Made by a program: the position numbers and the translations under genes
Assembly: GCA_011109175.1 (NCBI GenBank)
Contig: RDEW01000019.1
Location: forward strand, 955,064-990,690
From: Dicyema japonicum
Taxonomy: Eukaryota; Dicyemida; Rhombozoa; Dicyemidae
Length of the DNA: 35,627 nt
Reading direction: 5' to 3'
The notes under the pieces: model-generated
The model's database searches: none
Told to the model about the DNA's origin: nothing
What the model saw: only the letters and a program-made list of their open reading frames with translations
Shown here: positions 1-11,605 of the stretch, one piece after another
Numbering within the stretch: position 1 is the first letter of the stretch
Layout: each line of letters starts with the position of its first letter

Positions 1-1977
1 TTTTAAAGGGAAAAAGAATAATCCATTAAACTATGTAATATTATCATATTATTTTAGAAAATGGATTTGTGTCATATTATTGTTACTGGTAATGTCATAC
101 GATGGAGTCCTTACTTTGAATATTTGTTTTCCAATGATAAAAGTAAAGATTTATACATGTGGTATCATGGGAAAATGGCTGGAGGAAAGTCCCAAACAGT
201 GGACATTTTGAGAATGTATAAAATAGAAGGGAAAGCAATGTTTATGATAAGAGAGAGTGATTCAGTGGATTGTGGTTATACATTAAGTTTAATGTAATAT
301 AATTTGGTTATTTAAGAATGAATAATGAAGTTTACCACAGTCGAGTATTGTACAGTAATAAACAATACTATTTTACATCAAAACTATTATTTTCTTCATT
401 ATATGATCTTGTCAAGTACTATACCAACAATTCATTTATGTATTTATTATTTATTATTATTAGAATTAAAGGAATTAAATTTAAATTGAGTGATGGAGTT
501 CCACAATTGTGGAATCACTTATATGAGGAATGGTTCTATAATAATAAAGACAGAGAGTTTGCAGAAAGAGCATTAAATCTAATTCCTTATAAGGGAATGT
601 ACGTAGTATATAGTTGTCAAGAGACTGTTTATATTGCAGTAAGGTGATATTATGGTTACACTACAGAGATTCATTACGAATAATTCATTATTCATTAATT
701 AGAGATAATAATATGTATGTCATAGAAAACAACAAATTTTGGAGTGTAAAGAGTATTATTAGGTTTTACAAATATCACTTTATAAGTGATGGACTATTAT
801 TACGATATCCAATATGCAATCAGACATTGAAGGAATATTCTAAGGTTATTTTCATAAACATTATAGAATGTCACATTTTATTATAAGGGAGAATATATTG
901 TAGAGAATGTAGAGTTGGAGGTAGACAACTCATGGAATCACTTATTGGAGAAAAAAGAGTTAGAGGTGGACAGACGTCACTTTGATGAGAGAATGGAAGA
1001 AATAGAAGGAAGTATTCCATTAGAGAGTGTGAGTATTAGTAAGTTATTATATTTATTGAGATAAATTGAATGGTAATGGAGTAATGGTTGGAGATATGGA
1101 GTTTGTGTTTGTGAGTGGTGATATCGTTAATGAGTTTTGTAATGCTGTGTCAGATAGTAAAGTTATATTACATATAAATATATAAGAATCCAAAACGTAA
1201 GAATGTAAGACTAGTAAAAGAATTATCAGAATTAGTATACTATTCAACAGTCCCATTAGGGAGAATTCCACTACTTTATAATGAAATGCATTCTATTAAT
1301 GAAAATGTATTTGATAAGAATACATCACTAATATCACAGTATATTATAATTTATTTAAGAATAACTGATAAAACTCTTATACGAGTCTACCCAAAGTTCA
1401 GTCGATTTGACTCATCCAACATGGACCCTTATTCAGTATGGAAGAGTGGATGTCAACTCGTGGCTTTTAACTACCAACGAATGGACCGTGGAATGCAGGA
1501 GAATGTTGGACGTTTTAAGGACAACGGGGGTTGTGGATATGTTCTAAAACCTACTTTAAAAATTGGAGGGAATAGAAAAGACATAATGATTAGAGTAATT
1601 GTAAGCAATATGCGTAGTTGTTGGCCAGTCGTAGGTTTGACAGAGTTGGAATAGGATTGGTGTTTGAAATAGATGTGGTGGGAACTGGTCGTAAGTGTCG
1701 TTTTAAAGGGAAAGGTATTATTATATAATGTGTAGAAATCGATGGGTCTATTGAACTTTTTGAATCGGGAGTACTTTTTGAAGTTATTGATTCCGATTTG
1801 AGTTTGTTAAGAATAGTGGCATATGAGGAGGACATGTTTGGTGATGTTGGAGAAGTTGGACATTATTGCTGTCCTCTTAATTGTATTAGACATGGAGTGA
1901 GGAGTGTTCATTTGATTAAAGGATATGATCAATCTGATATCTGTATTTCTCTTCTTTTGGAAGTTGAAATTAATTAA
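1..1977 (+). CDS. PLCG: Phospholipase C-gamma, C-terminal part (cut by left window edge)
   Basis: Cleaves PIP2 to IP3 and DAG after recruitment to activated tyrosine kinases. Exons: 2-34, 58-293, 317-439, 464-643, 667-844, 867-1038, 1061-1161, 1187-1338, 1360-1594, 1618-1714, 1736-1977; the introns between are 21-25 nt, all GT-AG. Each was placed by frame continuity and by alignment from memory with the vertebrate protein; two are multiples of three without stops (440-463, 1339-1359). Domain order: remnant of the split PH first half, nSH2 (WYHGKM, FMIRES), cSH2 (KFKLSDGVPQ to LRYPI), a charged stretch where SH3 normally lies, second PH half, catalytic Y box (RFDSSNMDP, GCQLVAFNYQ, CGYVLKP), and C2 (YEEDMFGD). 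The X box lies left of the window. Odd: cSH2 reads YVVYS where FLVR-type Arg is expected, and no clear SH3 core remains. The stop is TAA at 1975-1977. Confidence 0.93.
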
Positions 1978-2399
1978 AATTGTAATAATATTCGAGTTAT
2001 ATTTATTATTATAAGAAAGAGACAATTGTCGTCAAAGTCAGTAGTCCACAACCTTTTTGTTGTCGCGGACTGCTAAACCTTATACAATTTTACCGTTGCC
2101 CTGCGTTTAGTAATAGCAATGCGGGACATAATTACAACACTAGTCTCTAAACTTAAAGGTGTATTACTAATCTTATGAAAAGTGTAAAAACACACATAAA
2201 GAACCTTAAAACTGCCCATATATATGCAAACTATATTTCTAAACTGTATTTCTTGCTCGGCCTTGTACCAATTGGTCTACGGACCGGAACCACTCTGCGG
2301 CCAACGGTTGAGAACTATTGTTCTAAGTGATAACGGTATCCATATCTATATCCCTTTTATAATCCTTTCTCACATTTTCAGCAATAGTGTTCAAGACTT
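1978..2399. other. Downstream of PLC-gamma, no gene seen
   Basis: AT-rich sequence with two imperfect GC-containing inverted repeats near 2040-2075 and 2097-2132. These could fold but match no RNA family I recognise. No coding signal is convincing. The right side may be the decayed end of the neighbouring retroelement. Confidence 0.4.
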
Positions 2400-3663
2400 C
2401 ATGTTTCATGACATTACTTCCTTTGTCTTATAACACTCCGAGGTAGCGATAACCATCATGTTACGATTTCCATACATCTCAGATTAGTGGCAGACTTCTC
2501 AAAACTCCTTTTAAGTCCAACCAATCTGAAATACTCAATCAATTTCATTGATCATCTTCGCTATTTTATCTTCCTTCTCAGTAAATATGTTTAGATCATA
2601 AATAAAAAGTAAGTGATTGATTACGTCATCAATGATGAATTACTTTGGGATATATACAATTTTGGAAATTTATTATTTAAAATCTTGCTTAAGGATCCGT
2701 GACTAAAACAAAAAGTTGGGGAGACAGAGTCTCCTTATAGTATTCCACGTTTCAATGCAACTGTCCCAATCCACTCCATGTTTAAGTTAAAGATTACTCT
2801 CCATTTGGTTTGATAAAGTCACGTGTCATATCCACTGGAGGATCTTCCACCCCAGTTATACATTTTCCGACAACGTTGAAAGATCTCTGACTTTCAGCTT
2901 TCTCCCATACGGTTTCCCAAAAAAGATAAAACTCATCTTTTCCCAGCATTACCGGTAAGACTTCGATAGAATCTCTTTCTGTTTCTCTCTTGAATGCTCT
3001 TCTTGATTGAGAATATTGATTCTTTTTTCCAGTACTCTAATTTTGTCAGTAATGAAACTAGTCTGATAATTTCTCCCTTTCGTGATTTCTTATATCAATA
3101 AGATGTGAATATATTACTCTTTCTTTATTCTCCTTACTCTCTTGGTCCTCAAAGTCACTAAGGATACACAGATTTTGCTTCAGTAAGGCTATTCTCTTTA
3201 CAGTATTCTCCTTCCATTTACTAGATGCTGGTGACTCCCACGTTAGAACGTCATATGCCCGTTGTCCTGCGTGGATAATGTCTGTTACTTGGTTAAGATC
3301 CTTGGGTCGTTGGGCAGCCATATAATTTGCAATGGCTGCCTTCAATGCAGTAAGCATATCGGTTCTCACTATCGTGAAAGGGATTTTCCGGGTCGGAGCC
3401 CTTGCATACCGTGGAATCATTTGATCAATTCTGAGTCTTCAACTCCTCCACACACTTTCCATATATTGAGATTTCTTTTGTAGGGCTATCAGGCACAATT
3501 TCCTTTGTGGGGAACTTCCCATCTTCAACATTATTCTTCTTAGGGATCCCTCAAGCAATTTTCTGACATTTGAAATGCTCTTTCTGATGGAAAACCTCTC
3601 ATTAAACGTGTCAGCAATGAGGAATCCTCCCAAATCTTGCTTTGTAAGAGCCAACAACTTCAT
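2400..3663 (-). mobile_element. Decayed REL-type (R2-like) non-LTR retrotransposon fragment
   Basis: On the minus strand the N-terminal RT region reads through 3663-3439 and 3420-3058 (PRYARAPTRKIPF, then a stretch ending KQNLCILSDF). It is followed by broken frames up to an RT motif near 2705-2760: KRGIL, a stop where Gln is expected, then GDSVSP and, one frame over, QLFVLV. This is the R-G-I-L-Q-G-D-S box of R2-group reverse transcriptases. The layout resembles the copy at 23285-26035. Stops and frameshifts make it a pseudogene. The 5' limit is uncertain and the 3' limit is approximate. Confidence 0.6.
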
Positions 3664-4054
3664 TCGTCAACTGGCACTTGTCATTGTGACTAACACTGGC
3701 GATCACTGTCCTCAGAGGTAGTAAGTGGTCAGTATAGTCCGTTGTGGTCCACCACTAACCTCAGGTTGTTCATGCAGCCCTGAAGCCAGATGTCCTACTT
3801 CAGATCGTGTATTTTCCTCCATCAAATCAGTAGGAAGGCCAACAGGATTTGTTTCCGCATTTAAGAAAACAGACATACAACAACCACACCAGAGACACAC
3901 GTTTTTGTAAAACTCCGATAAAAGAATAGTAATAATGAGCAATTATAAATATGATAGAATTGATATAATTATTAAAAAAAATAAATTTTAAATGAAACAG
4001 GAAAGAATAAATATAAGTTTGTAATTATTTGCTCTTATGTCGTTCACCTTCACG

Positions 4055-5124
4055 TGCTAAGTAACAAAATTCTTGTATCTGACATGATTGTTGCCTCTAA
4101 AGACATAACATCAACGAAGCAACGAAAGATGTTCAGATCCACTTGAACACCTTTGAAGAGTGGCTTGGAGCAAATCACCTATCCCCCTCTCCATCGAAAT
4201 CCACCGTCACTGTATTCACGTCCAACCGCCGCCAACTAAATTTCCAACCAATTTTAACAATTCATGGACAACCACTCACCGTTACGAAACATCCCAAAAT
4301 ACTTGGAGTTATTTATGACCAACTACTAACTTTCTCTAAACATGTGGAGGAACAATGTACAAAGGTTTCTCACAAGATCAACATACTTAAAGCTGTGTCA
4401 GGTCATTCCTTTGGCCAAAGCAAAGAACCATCATAAACAATTCATTCGAACAACTATTAACTATGCAAGCCCTTGCTGGTCAACCTCTGCCTCTCTTACT
4501 TCTATTGACAAACTACAAAAAGTACAAAACATCGCGCTCAGGATAATTACTGGATGTCTCAGATCAACTCCTGTCGATCATCTATATTGGGAGTCAAAGA
4601 TCCTTCCAATTGGAGACCATCTGGAAATGAGAGCCCTGCATTTCCTACAGCCTATAACATCCCTGCCACTTTCTATGTAAACCGAAAAACAAAAGAAAAT
4701 TATTATGACAAGGAGTGACCTGTCTCGAATGCTATCATCCATTCCTTCCATCCCCAATGACAGGAGTCGTCTAAAACAGGTACACGATTATGTTTCTACG
4801 AGAACCATCCGAAGACTTGGTGATGATAAAATATCACTGCGACCCCCTCCTCCAATAGACCAATCAGAATCCTCTCTTTCAAGGGACGTGCGAGTAAACC
4901 TGGCTCATCTACGATGTAGGCACCACCCATATCTACCAGCTTATGATGTACTCTGCCCCTTTTGCAACCTCCACGTGCTGACAACAAATCATCTATTTCA
5001 ATGTCATGAATTGGCACAACATTTCTCCACAATGCCGGAACTGACCGATCTATGGGAGCGACCAACATCTGCTGCGTCTTACTTAATAACTCTTACAAGC
5101 TAGTAAGGCTGGGGTTACTTAACT
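4055..5124 (+). mobile_element. 5'-truncated Jockey/CR1-like LINE, RT thumb and C terminus
   Basis: Begins at a damaged YADD region (MIVASKDI near 4084) and continues with the thumb region (HPKILGVIYD, 4270-4320). After a frameshift near 4430 it continues in HKQFIRTTINYASP, then LQKVQNIALRIITGCL, and after another break the C terminus 4705-5103. That segment has a zinc-knuckle pattern, CPFC then NHLFQC, and ends in DLWERP. It is closely related to the near-complete copy at 28745-32200 and preserves the C-terminal knuckle that copy lacks. It ends with a short CTTAC/GTAAG hairpin and GCTGGGGTTA at about 5092-5117. Truncation at the 5' side is typical of target-primed reverse transcription. Confidence 0.8.
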
Positions 5125-5136
5125 ATAGCTGATCCT
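5125..5136. repeat. Target-site duplication, left copy (ATAGCTGATCCT)
   Basis: Perfect 12-bp match to 5616-5627. The pair brackets the internally deleted RTE-like element and defines its ends. Confidence 0.85.
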
Positions 5137-5615
5137 GTTGGTTGAGGTGGTGACGACGCCTTTATTCCACTATGTCTTATTTGTATCCCTTACCGACTTT
5201 TCCATTCACTCTGGGATCTTTCAATTGCAGAAGACTTAAACAACTTTGCAAGAAACGCCAACTGGTATGCGATCTAACAAAATATGACCTTTTTGTCTGC
5301 TGTCTACAAGAGACAAAAACGACCGTACAATGTACAGAACTGTTTGGGAAATTCCACCTTTTATCCTCTCATCGGCCTGCAGACATTGTGGTCTTGGATT
5401 TGCAGTCCACCAGGACCTGATTCACTACGTTACAAGGGTGTGGACAGCATCTAATATTATAATGGAAATGGCGGACGACCTGGACTACCTAAGAAAACTT
5501 GTGCGCAACAGAAAATCATGGTCGAAACTGACGGATAGGATGATTCGGAATACGGCACAAGGGAAACTTAACTAATTTTATGCTTTCTCGGGAGTGCTTT
5601 TTAATAATAATAATA
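5137..5615 (+). mobile_element. Internally deleted, non-autonomous RTE-like element (complete insertion)
   Basis: This 479-bp insertion starts GTTGGTTGAG, as does the full-length RTE-like element at 12471-15490. It encodes the first part of an APE endonuclease (LGSFNCRRLKQL, CLQETKTT, then GFAVHQDL in another frame), then jumps directly to the extreme C terminus of the RT (MADDLDYLRKLVRNR, ending GKLN), followed by a short 3'UTR and (TAA)n. Roughly 2.5 kb is missing between the two parts. The 12-bp duplications show it inserted in this deleted form. A second copy at 33403-33690 has the same junction. It resembles, in design, trypanosome RIME relative to ingi. It cannot encode its own RT. Confidence 0.85.
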
Positions 5616-5627
5616 ATAGCTGATCCT
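5616..5627. repeat. Target-site duplication, right copy (ATAGCTGATCCT)
   Basis: Perfect match to 5125-5136, directly after the (TAA)n tail. Confidence 0.85.
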
Positions 5628-6877
5628 TACTTGTTCAACTAGAGTCCTCATTCAAGCATAGTAATCCAGAGGTTATTGTCTGATAAGGTGAGATCGGAGA
5701 CATAACTCGTCACTATAATCTTCATTTGGAATAAGAAATTGATCCATTTGAAAGCTGGCAAGGCATTTGGATGTCTCCATAGTAAAATGGATCCGATGAC
5801 TCTTCTAATAGGGAAAAAAAATCTTCACTCAAGTAGCTACATGGGACCATATGACAACATGCCGACAATACATAATGAGAGTTCTACTGAAACACATATG
5901 GATAATGAGATTAGTTAGTTTGGTTTTACCCTTGGTCTTTGGAGGTCTTTGGAATAATTTCATTAATTCATTTCTATAACAGAGACCATATTTCCTTAGA
6001 TAACTGTATGGAAATTCGGACTGTCAGCCATCCCTTTCAAGAATGTGTCTTTTCTTGGTTATTACGGATATCTTGTAAAAGAACGAGGATGTTTTTAGCT
6101 CCAAGGTTTTTTCAAGGTAGTGTCTCTCAATCTTTGTTTTGAGGATATCTTCGAGGGCTAGAGGGTGTTTCTATGCAATATATTCTAAAATATCTGCGAT
6201 TGGTGGAAGGATCTTGTCTTTATTAGAATAAGACTGTCATGGGACAAAACAGACAAAGTTTCGTAACCGTTTCGTCTAATTTTCCTTCTTCAACGTCATA
6301 TTCCTTTATTTCAAAAATTCCTGAAAGACTCCATTAGACATCGATCTATGATAATAGAACTTTATTATCGAAAAAATAAAATAATCAGACTAATTGCTAT
6401 GACCATTTTTATAGCAGTTAAAAATAAAAGTATGTGAAAGTTCTCTCCTGCATTAAACCCCTGGATGAATACATTAAAAATGAGATGTAACAAAAAGAAA
6501 GCATTACTTTTGTTGAAATCTATTGTAAAACGTCACAAAGCAAATAAATTTAACGTTGACTAGCTCATTAGAGTCAAATCAGAGTTAGAAGACTCCTTTT
6601 ATGATGCCAGAAGCTCATTTTAAAGACAACACCATTAGTGTGAACTCAATCATAGACTCTTGAATTGTCAATTCTATATGGGCAGTACAAAATTTTATTA
6701 ATTAATTTATTTAACAATAAAATATTATTTATTAACTATGGGAAAAAGCGGCTGCTGACATTAAGGAGTAAGCGTATCCGCGGACAACTGCAATCCCAAT
6801 TCGTTGCCTCAGCCAGACCGCTTTCCGCACGTCTTTCTTACGGTTCGCCAATTTCCCCCGATTTCCTTCAGATTGAT
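5628..6877. other. Intergenic stretch, nothing recognised
   Basis: About 1.2 kb of mixed AT-rich sequence. Open frames are short, and none shows a family motif or a set of short introns that would join them. It may include old retroelement debris. Confidence 0.4.
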
Positions 6878-7195
6878 TATCCTCGGATATACCGAGAAAG
6901 AAGTTAAAGTAAATAACTAATTAAGTGTATCCAGTTTCCACTTCTACAGGAACAGAGTCCATCCGGAATCAACATAAAGGTAAAAGACGTCCATACTTGC
7001 AGTTGTGGAAACCCCTACAGTAGAGTTGGGGAGCAAATGATCTTTTTTCGTGCCGGGCTGGTATTTGGCGCCACCTAAACAGGTGGATCACATGACGACA
7101 CTCTAATAGGAAGAGAGAAAGAACAGACGAACAAACAGAAACTTCAACCAATTAGCCACGAAGCACCACATGGCGCCACACGACAAAATTTTGTG
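6878..7195 (-). repeat. ~320-bp SINE-like repeat, copy 1
   Basis: Clear relative of 22360-22691, 28030-28275 and 33745-34075. On the minus strand it begins with a GC-richer head (GTGGCGCCATGTGGTGC, then TGGCTAATTGG, which resembles a Pol III A box). It ends with GTGGAAACTGGATACAC, a short spacer, a nearly complementary GTATATCC and GAGGATAA. Small frames inside it are incidental. I see no convincing B box, so Pol III origin is only suggested. Confidence 0.75.
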
Positions 7196-7454
7196 CATAA
7201 TCTGAGTCAGAAATGATTGGTACTTGGGGTAATATATGGCTGATCCGTACTCGTGGAGGGGTTATTCTTCATAATTGAATAGAGTAACCAGCACGTGAGC
7301 ATTTATAGAGATTAACAGTGCGATGACATGTGTCATCACCAGGCTTTCTAACTGAAAAACCCCAGGATTTGCTAAATTATTTAATTAAAAATTAATCTTT
7401 GGATAATATTTTGGGAGATTGTGTCATTAATCCATGTATTATTCACCAATGAAT

Positions 7455-7865
7455 AAGCGCTGACATTCTGGCTCAACGAAATGTCTGATGACATCGGATC
7501 TGATTGCGTAGGTTCGAATCGAAAGACGGACTTATCAACAGAGGTTTATTCTTTTCAAATTGATCCCATCCGTCAGGTGACGATTCTCTCTCCACGACAC
7601 AGTTGTTGATAGAGATCATCCTACCTTTCACCCTGTCCAAATCCATTGGTGATGATATTCCATTATGAAAACTCTCCCGTTTAATGCTGAAGTGATGTCC
7701 GCGAGGGTAAAAAGTGCTACAAAATTGAAGAGGTCAGACCTACTTCTCAACCTCTCTTCAGAAGCGGGAGCCTGTAATGGAGACGTTCTCCCCTGGGTTC
7801 CTACTTGGATTAATTAGTTGTGATTGTTTATGCTGTTCTTACCAAAATTGTAATCATAAGGTTAA
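7455..7865 (+). repeat. tRNA-derived SINE, copy 1
   Basis: Internal Pol III promoter elements are visible: A box TGGCTCAACG at 7469-7478 and B box GGTTCGAATC at 7511-7520, 32 nt apart. The segment between (ATGACATCGGATCTGA) resembles the anticodon arm of a tRNA-Arg(UCG). A tRNA-unrelated body follows (CCCATCCGTCA at about 7567, GATGTCCGCGA at about 7694, CCTGTAATGGA at about 7771). The 3' end reads CATAAGGTTAATAAATAAA. A second copy in reverse orientation lies at 9430-9880. Confidence 0.8.
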
Positions 7866-7869
7866 TAAA

Positions 7870-8600
7870 TAAAATAAATGACTGAAAATATATAGTTTGC
7901 TTGGGTACTTTTGGGTGTCGTTGTTGTTTACTGGGTTTAAAGTAACCTGTATGAGTGTCACCCGGATGTATACCATAATTTGTTTCTTGGGTACAAGATG
8001 GGATGGGAGTAGTGTTAGACGCTCTCTGAACTAGTTATAAAGCAAATAACGAGCGTGTAGCCTGCAGCACGTATTAGTGTGCGTTTTTGCTTCCAAGCAT
8101 ATATTTGTACCTGTGGTTGAAGAATGAAAGAAAACATGTCGAATTTACAAAACAGGTCTAACTGTGAGGAATTTATTCCAAGCATTGAACGAACAAGCAA
8201 TTTCCCTGCTTAATTACTATGTTGTGCTAGGACAAGAATGTTGAGGGAGAATCGAATCCATCTTTGGTTAGTTAACATATAATGGCTGTACATGCCTAGG
8301 TTTGTTAGATGAGTGTGGCATACTACGAAGTGATTCTTTAATTAAAAAAACCAACGTATAAAACCTTCATAGTTGCCTCTTTGATTCTTTATAAACTTCA
8401 AGTAAATTTGAATGTGTCTTCAATATGGTTTCACCATGGAAACATAAGCCCTCGGTCGGAAATGTTTATGATCTTCTATAAACTTGTTCTGTGGACATAG
8501 AGAGAAGTATTAGCATTATAAGAAAATGAGAACTGTAGAATATGTAACCACTAATGAGGCAGTATGCTGAACCATGATTATGTGTAGGCGTAATGAGATT
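7870..8600. other. Intergenic stretch, nothing recognised
   Basis: AT-rich with only short unsupported frames. I see no motif, no repeat shared with the rest of the window and no RNA gene. Confidence 0.4.
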
Positions 8601-8605
8601 GTGAG

Positions 8606-9030
8606 GTGTATTCACTTACTTTTGTCAAATATGAGATATTTCGGAAAGTTGATAACTCAAAGTGCAATCGATTGCTGGGAATACAAAAGTTTGATAAAGA
8701 CACATTAATCAAAACATCAGTCGGTTTGCATCACAATAAGCAAGATATTGTGATTTTTGATAAGTTATCGGGGTACATAACTATCATAGAAATTCTAACC
8801 AAGTACGTTTTACAAACAAAGAGGTGGAAAAGAAACGAAAGTAAACTTTTCTCGTAAACAAATTGGAGATAATTGATTCAAGTCCATATTATTCCTTGTG
8901 TGATGGATTGTATATTTACTAAATTTCAAGGGGTACTTGAAAGTGAATGGAAATATCCATGCACACAAATAACTATCTTTAAAAGAACACTTGAGAGTGC
9001 GTCCCTGACGAACGATGTCTTATTGCGAAG
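8606..9030 (+). mobile_element. 3' fragment of REL-type retrotransposon (PD-(D/E)XK-like C terminus)
   Basis: The frame 8606-8857 contains HHNKQDIVIFDKLSGYITIIEI. This aligns with the C-terminal nuclease-like segment at 23700-23840 (YNKPDIFVHDK, then LIEVGITSQ). Here the Pro of the PD motif is Gln. After frame breaks, IPCVMDCIFTKFQGVLESEW (about 8890-8950) and FKRTLES (about 8978) match IPVVLTWDGVVSRC and LKRTLES of that copy. It is a dead fragment. Confidence 0.65.
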
Positions 9031-9429
9031 CCTGAAATGAACACTTATCTCACTTTCAGAAAACGATAAACGCCATTCCTTTTAAGGATCATCTAATATA
9101 ATGTTAAGAGATTTTTGTCATGTTTCCAAGTATGAACCTATCTACTAATAAAACTAACAAAATGCACACTTTCGAGTTATATTGTGTTCCAATTAACTTG
9201 TTTTTTATCAAAAATACTCATGTGTCAGATTGCCTTAAAGAATTAAATTTTTTGGAAGACTAACGAGGATTTTGATAAAACATCAACACGGGAGACTGTT
9301 TAATATGGTTAAGAAAAATAATTCAGAGATGTCTAAATGAATTGGAATACCTTATGGTTGCATGTCTACAGAATTTCTTAACCACACAAATTAAAAAAAT
9401 CACATAAATTATTAATAACCACACTTTCT
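9031..9429. other. AT-rich spacer, nothing recognised
   Basis: About 400 bp between the retroelement fragment and the reverse SINE. No coding or structural signal was seen. Confidence 0.4.
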
Positions 9430-9880
9430 TATTATGGAATTATTATTATTAACCCCAAGCTTACAGTGGTAATCACTGCACAAACAGTCACAACTAAATA
9501 ATCCAAGGAATGAACCAACGGGAGAACATTCATCTTCCAATATTTCATTACAGGCTTCCGTTTATGAAGAGAAGTGGAGAAGTAGGTCCGCCCTCTTCCA
9601 TTTTTGTTTCACGTCATACTGTCGCGGACACCACTTCATTTTTTACGGAATGGTTTTTATAATGCAATTTTCACCAGAGGAATTGGTTAGGGAGAAAGGT
9701 AGGAAGATCCCATTTAACTACTGTGCCGTGCCAGAAGGACTCGTCGTTTCACGGATGGGATCTGTTTGACAAGAATTGACCTTCGCTGAAAATGCCATCT
9801 TTCGGATTGGAACCTACGACCTTCAGATCCGATGTCATAGAGTTCAGTCAGAATGTGTTGATAATATAAGGGTTATCCTT
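9430..9880 (-). repeat. tRNA-derived SINE, copy 2 (inverted relative to copy 1)
   Basis: Read on the minus strand: CACATTCTGACTGAACTCTA, then TGACATCGGATCTGAAGG, and a B box GGTTCCAATCC at 9814-9804. The body is the same as 7455-7865 and the end is CTTGGGGTTAATAATAATAA. A CAGTG/CACTG hairpin lies just before the end. The A box has decayed relative to copy 1. The two copies form a ~1.6-kb-spaced inverted repeat upstream of actin. Confidence 0.8.
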
Positions 9881-10004
9881 GTGATAATATAAATTATATA
9901 AGGATTTTGTGATATAATTTAAATTAAAATGAGTCCTATTATTGGTTTAAACCACATTAATGAGAAAATGAATTGTTTCCAAATTAGGAATCGTTTTATA
10001 AGAA

Positions 10005-10012
10005 TATAAATA
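10005..10012 (+). promoter_or_regulatory. TATA-box candidate of actin
   Basis: TATAAATA lies 25 bp before the actin ATG. At usual TATA-to-start spacing this would leave almost no 5' leader. The assignment is by motif and position only. Confidence 0.5.
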
Positions 10013-10036
10013 CATTTTATAATAATTTTAATAGCA

Positions 10037-11213
<1,177 letters not shown>

Positions 11214-11268
11214 CTTTAATTATTTAATTTATTGTCTTTAATTTAAAATAATATATTTTTAGACATAA

Positions 11269-11274
11269 AATAAA
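11269..11274 (+). terminator. Polyadenylation signal candidate of actin
   Basis: AATAAA 56 bp after the actin stop codon. It fits a short 3'UTR. The AT-rich context makes chance matches common. Confidence 0.45.
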
Positions 11275-11439
11275 CTTCAAATCATTCAACCAGGAAACAT
11301 TTAATTGGAAAAATCTTTGATTCAAAAACGGTTGGCCAATTTTTTATCTGGAAGACGTGGGAGTTATCTGTGGACACCCACTAACCCTTTCACTGTTCCA
11401 CGCAAAAGAAAATCGGTTGGCTAAGAAAATTTCCCTCCC

Positions 11440-11605
11440 CAATCGGCTTCTTCTGCAAGGATCAAAGAAAGCATTTCCGTTCGACAGTGGGAGCAATGGA
11501 TACGCACAGGTTTCGGATGGCATGCTTGATTGCGGGAACTGGGATCACCTATCTAGTTGACTTTACTTTTGTTTTTTTTCTCGGTGATCCCGGGTTAAAA
11601 AATAA
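11440..11605 (+). mobile_element. LINE/SINE 3' end with terminal stem-loop
   Basis: A perfect 9-bp stem (GGGATCACC 11541-11549 with GGTGATCCC 11583-11591) encloses a loop reading TATCTAGTTGACTTTACTTT. It is followed by CGGGTTAAAAAATAATTAAT. The same architecture ends the elements at 17222, 26640 and 28745. The element body to the left is not identified. Confidence 0.6.

Noticed and set aside
603-613. 11-nt GT-AG segment that could be read as an intron in the cSH2 domain
   Set aside because: Far below the 21-nt minimum seen elsewhere in the gene, not a multiple of three, and removing it breaks the frame that the 644-666 splice needs.
2030-2135. Two inverted repeats as a possible structured RNA
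   Set aside because: Pairing is imperfect, the sequence matches no known family, and only one copy is present.
7469-7521. Possible functional tRNA gene
   Set aside because: A and B boxes are present, but the acceptor stem does not close and a long shared body follows, so it is a SINE head.
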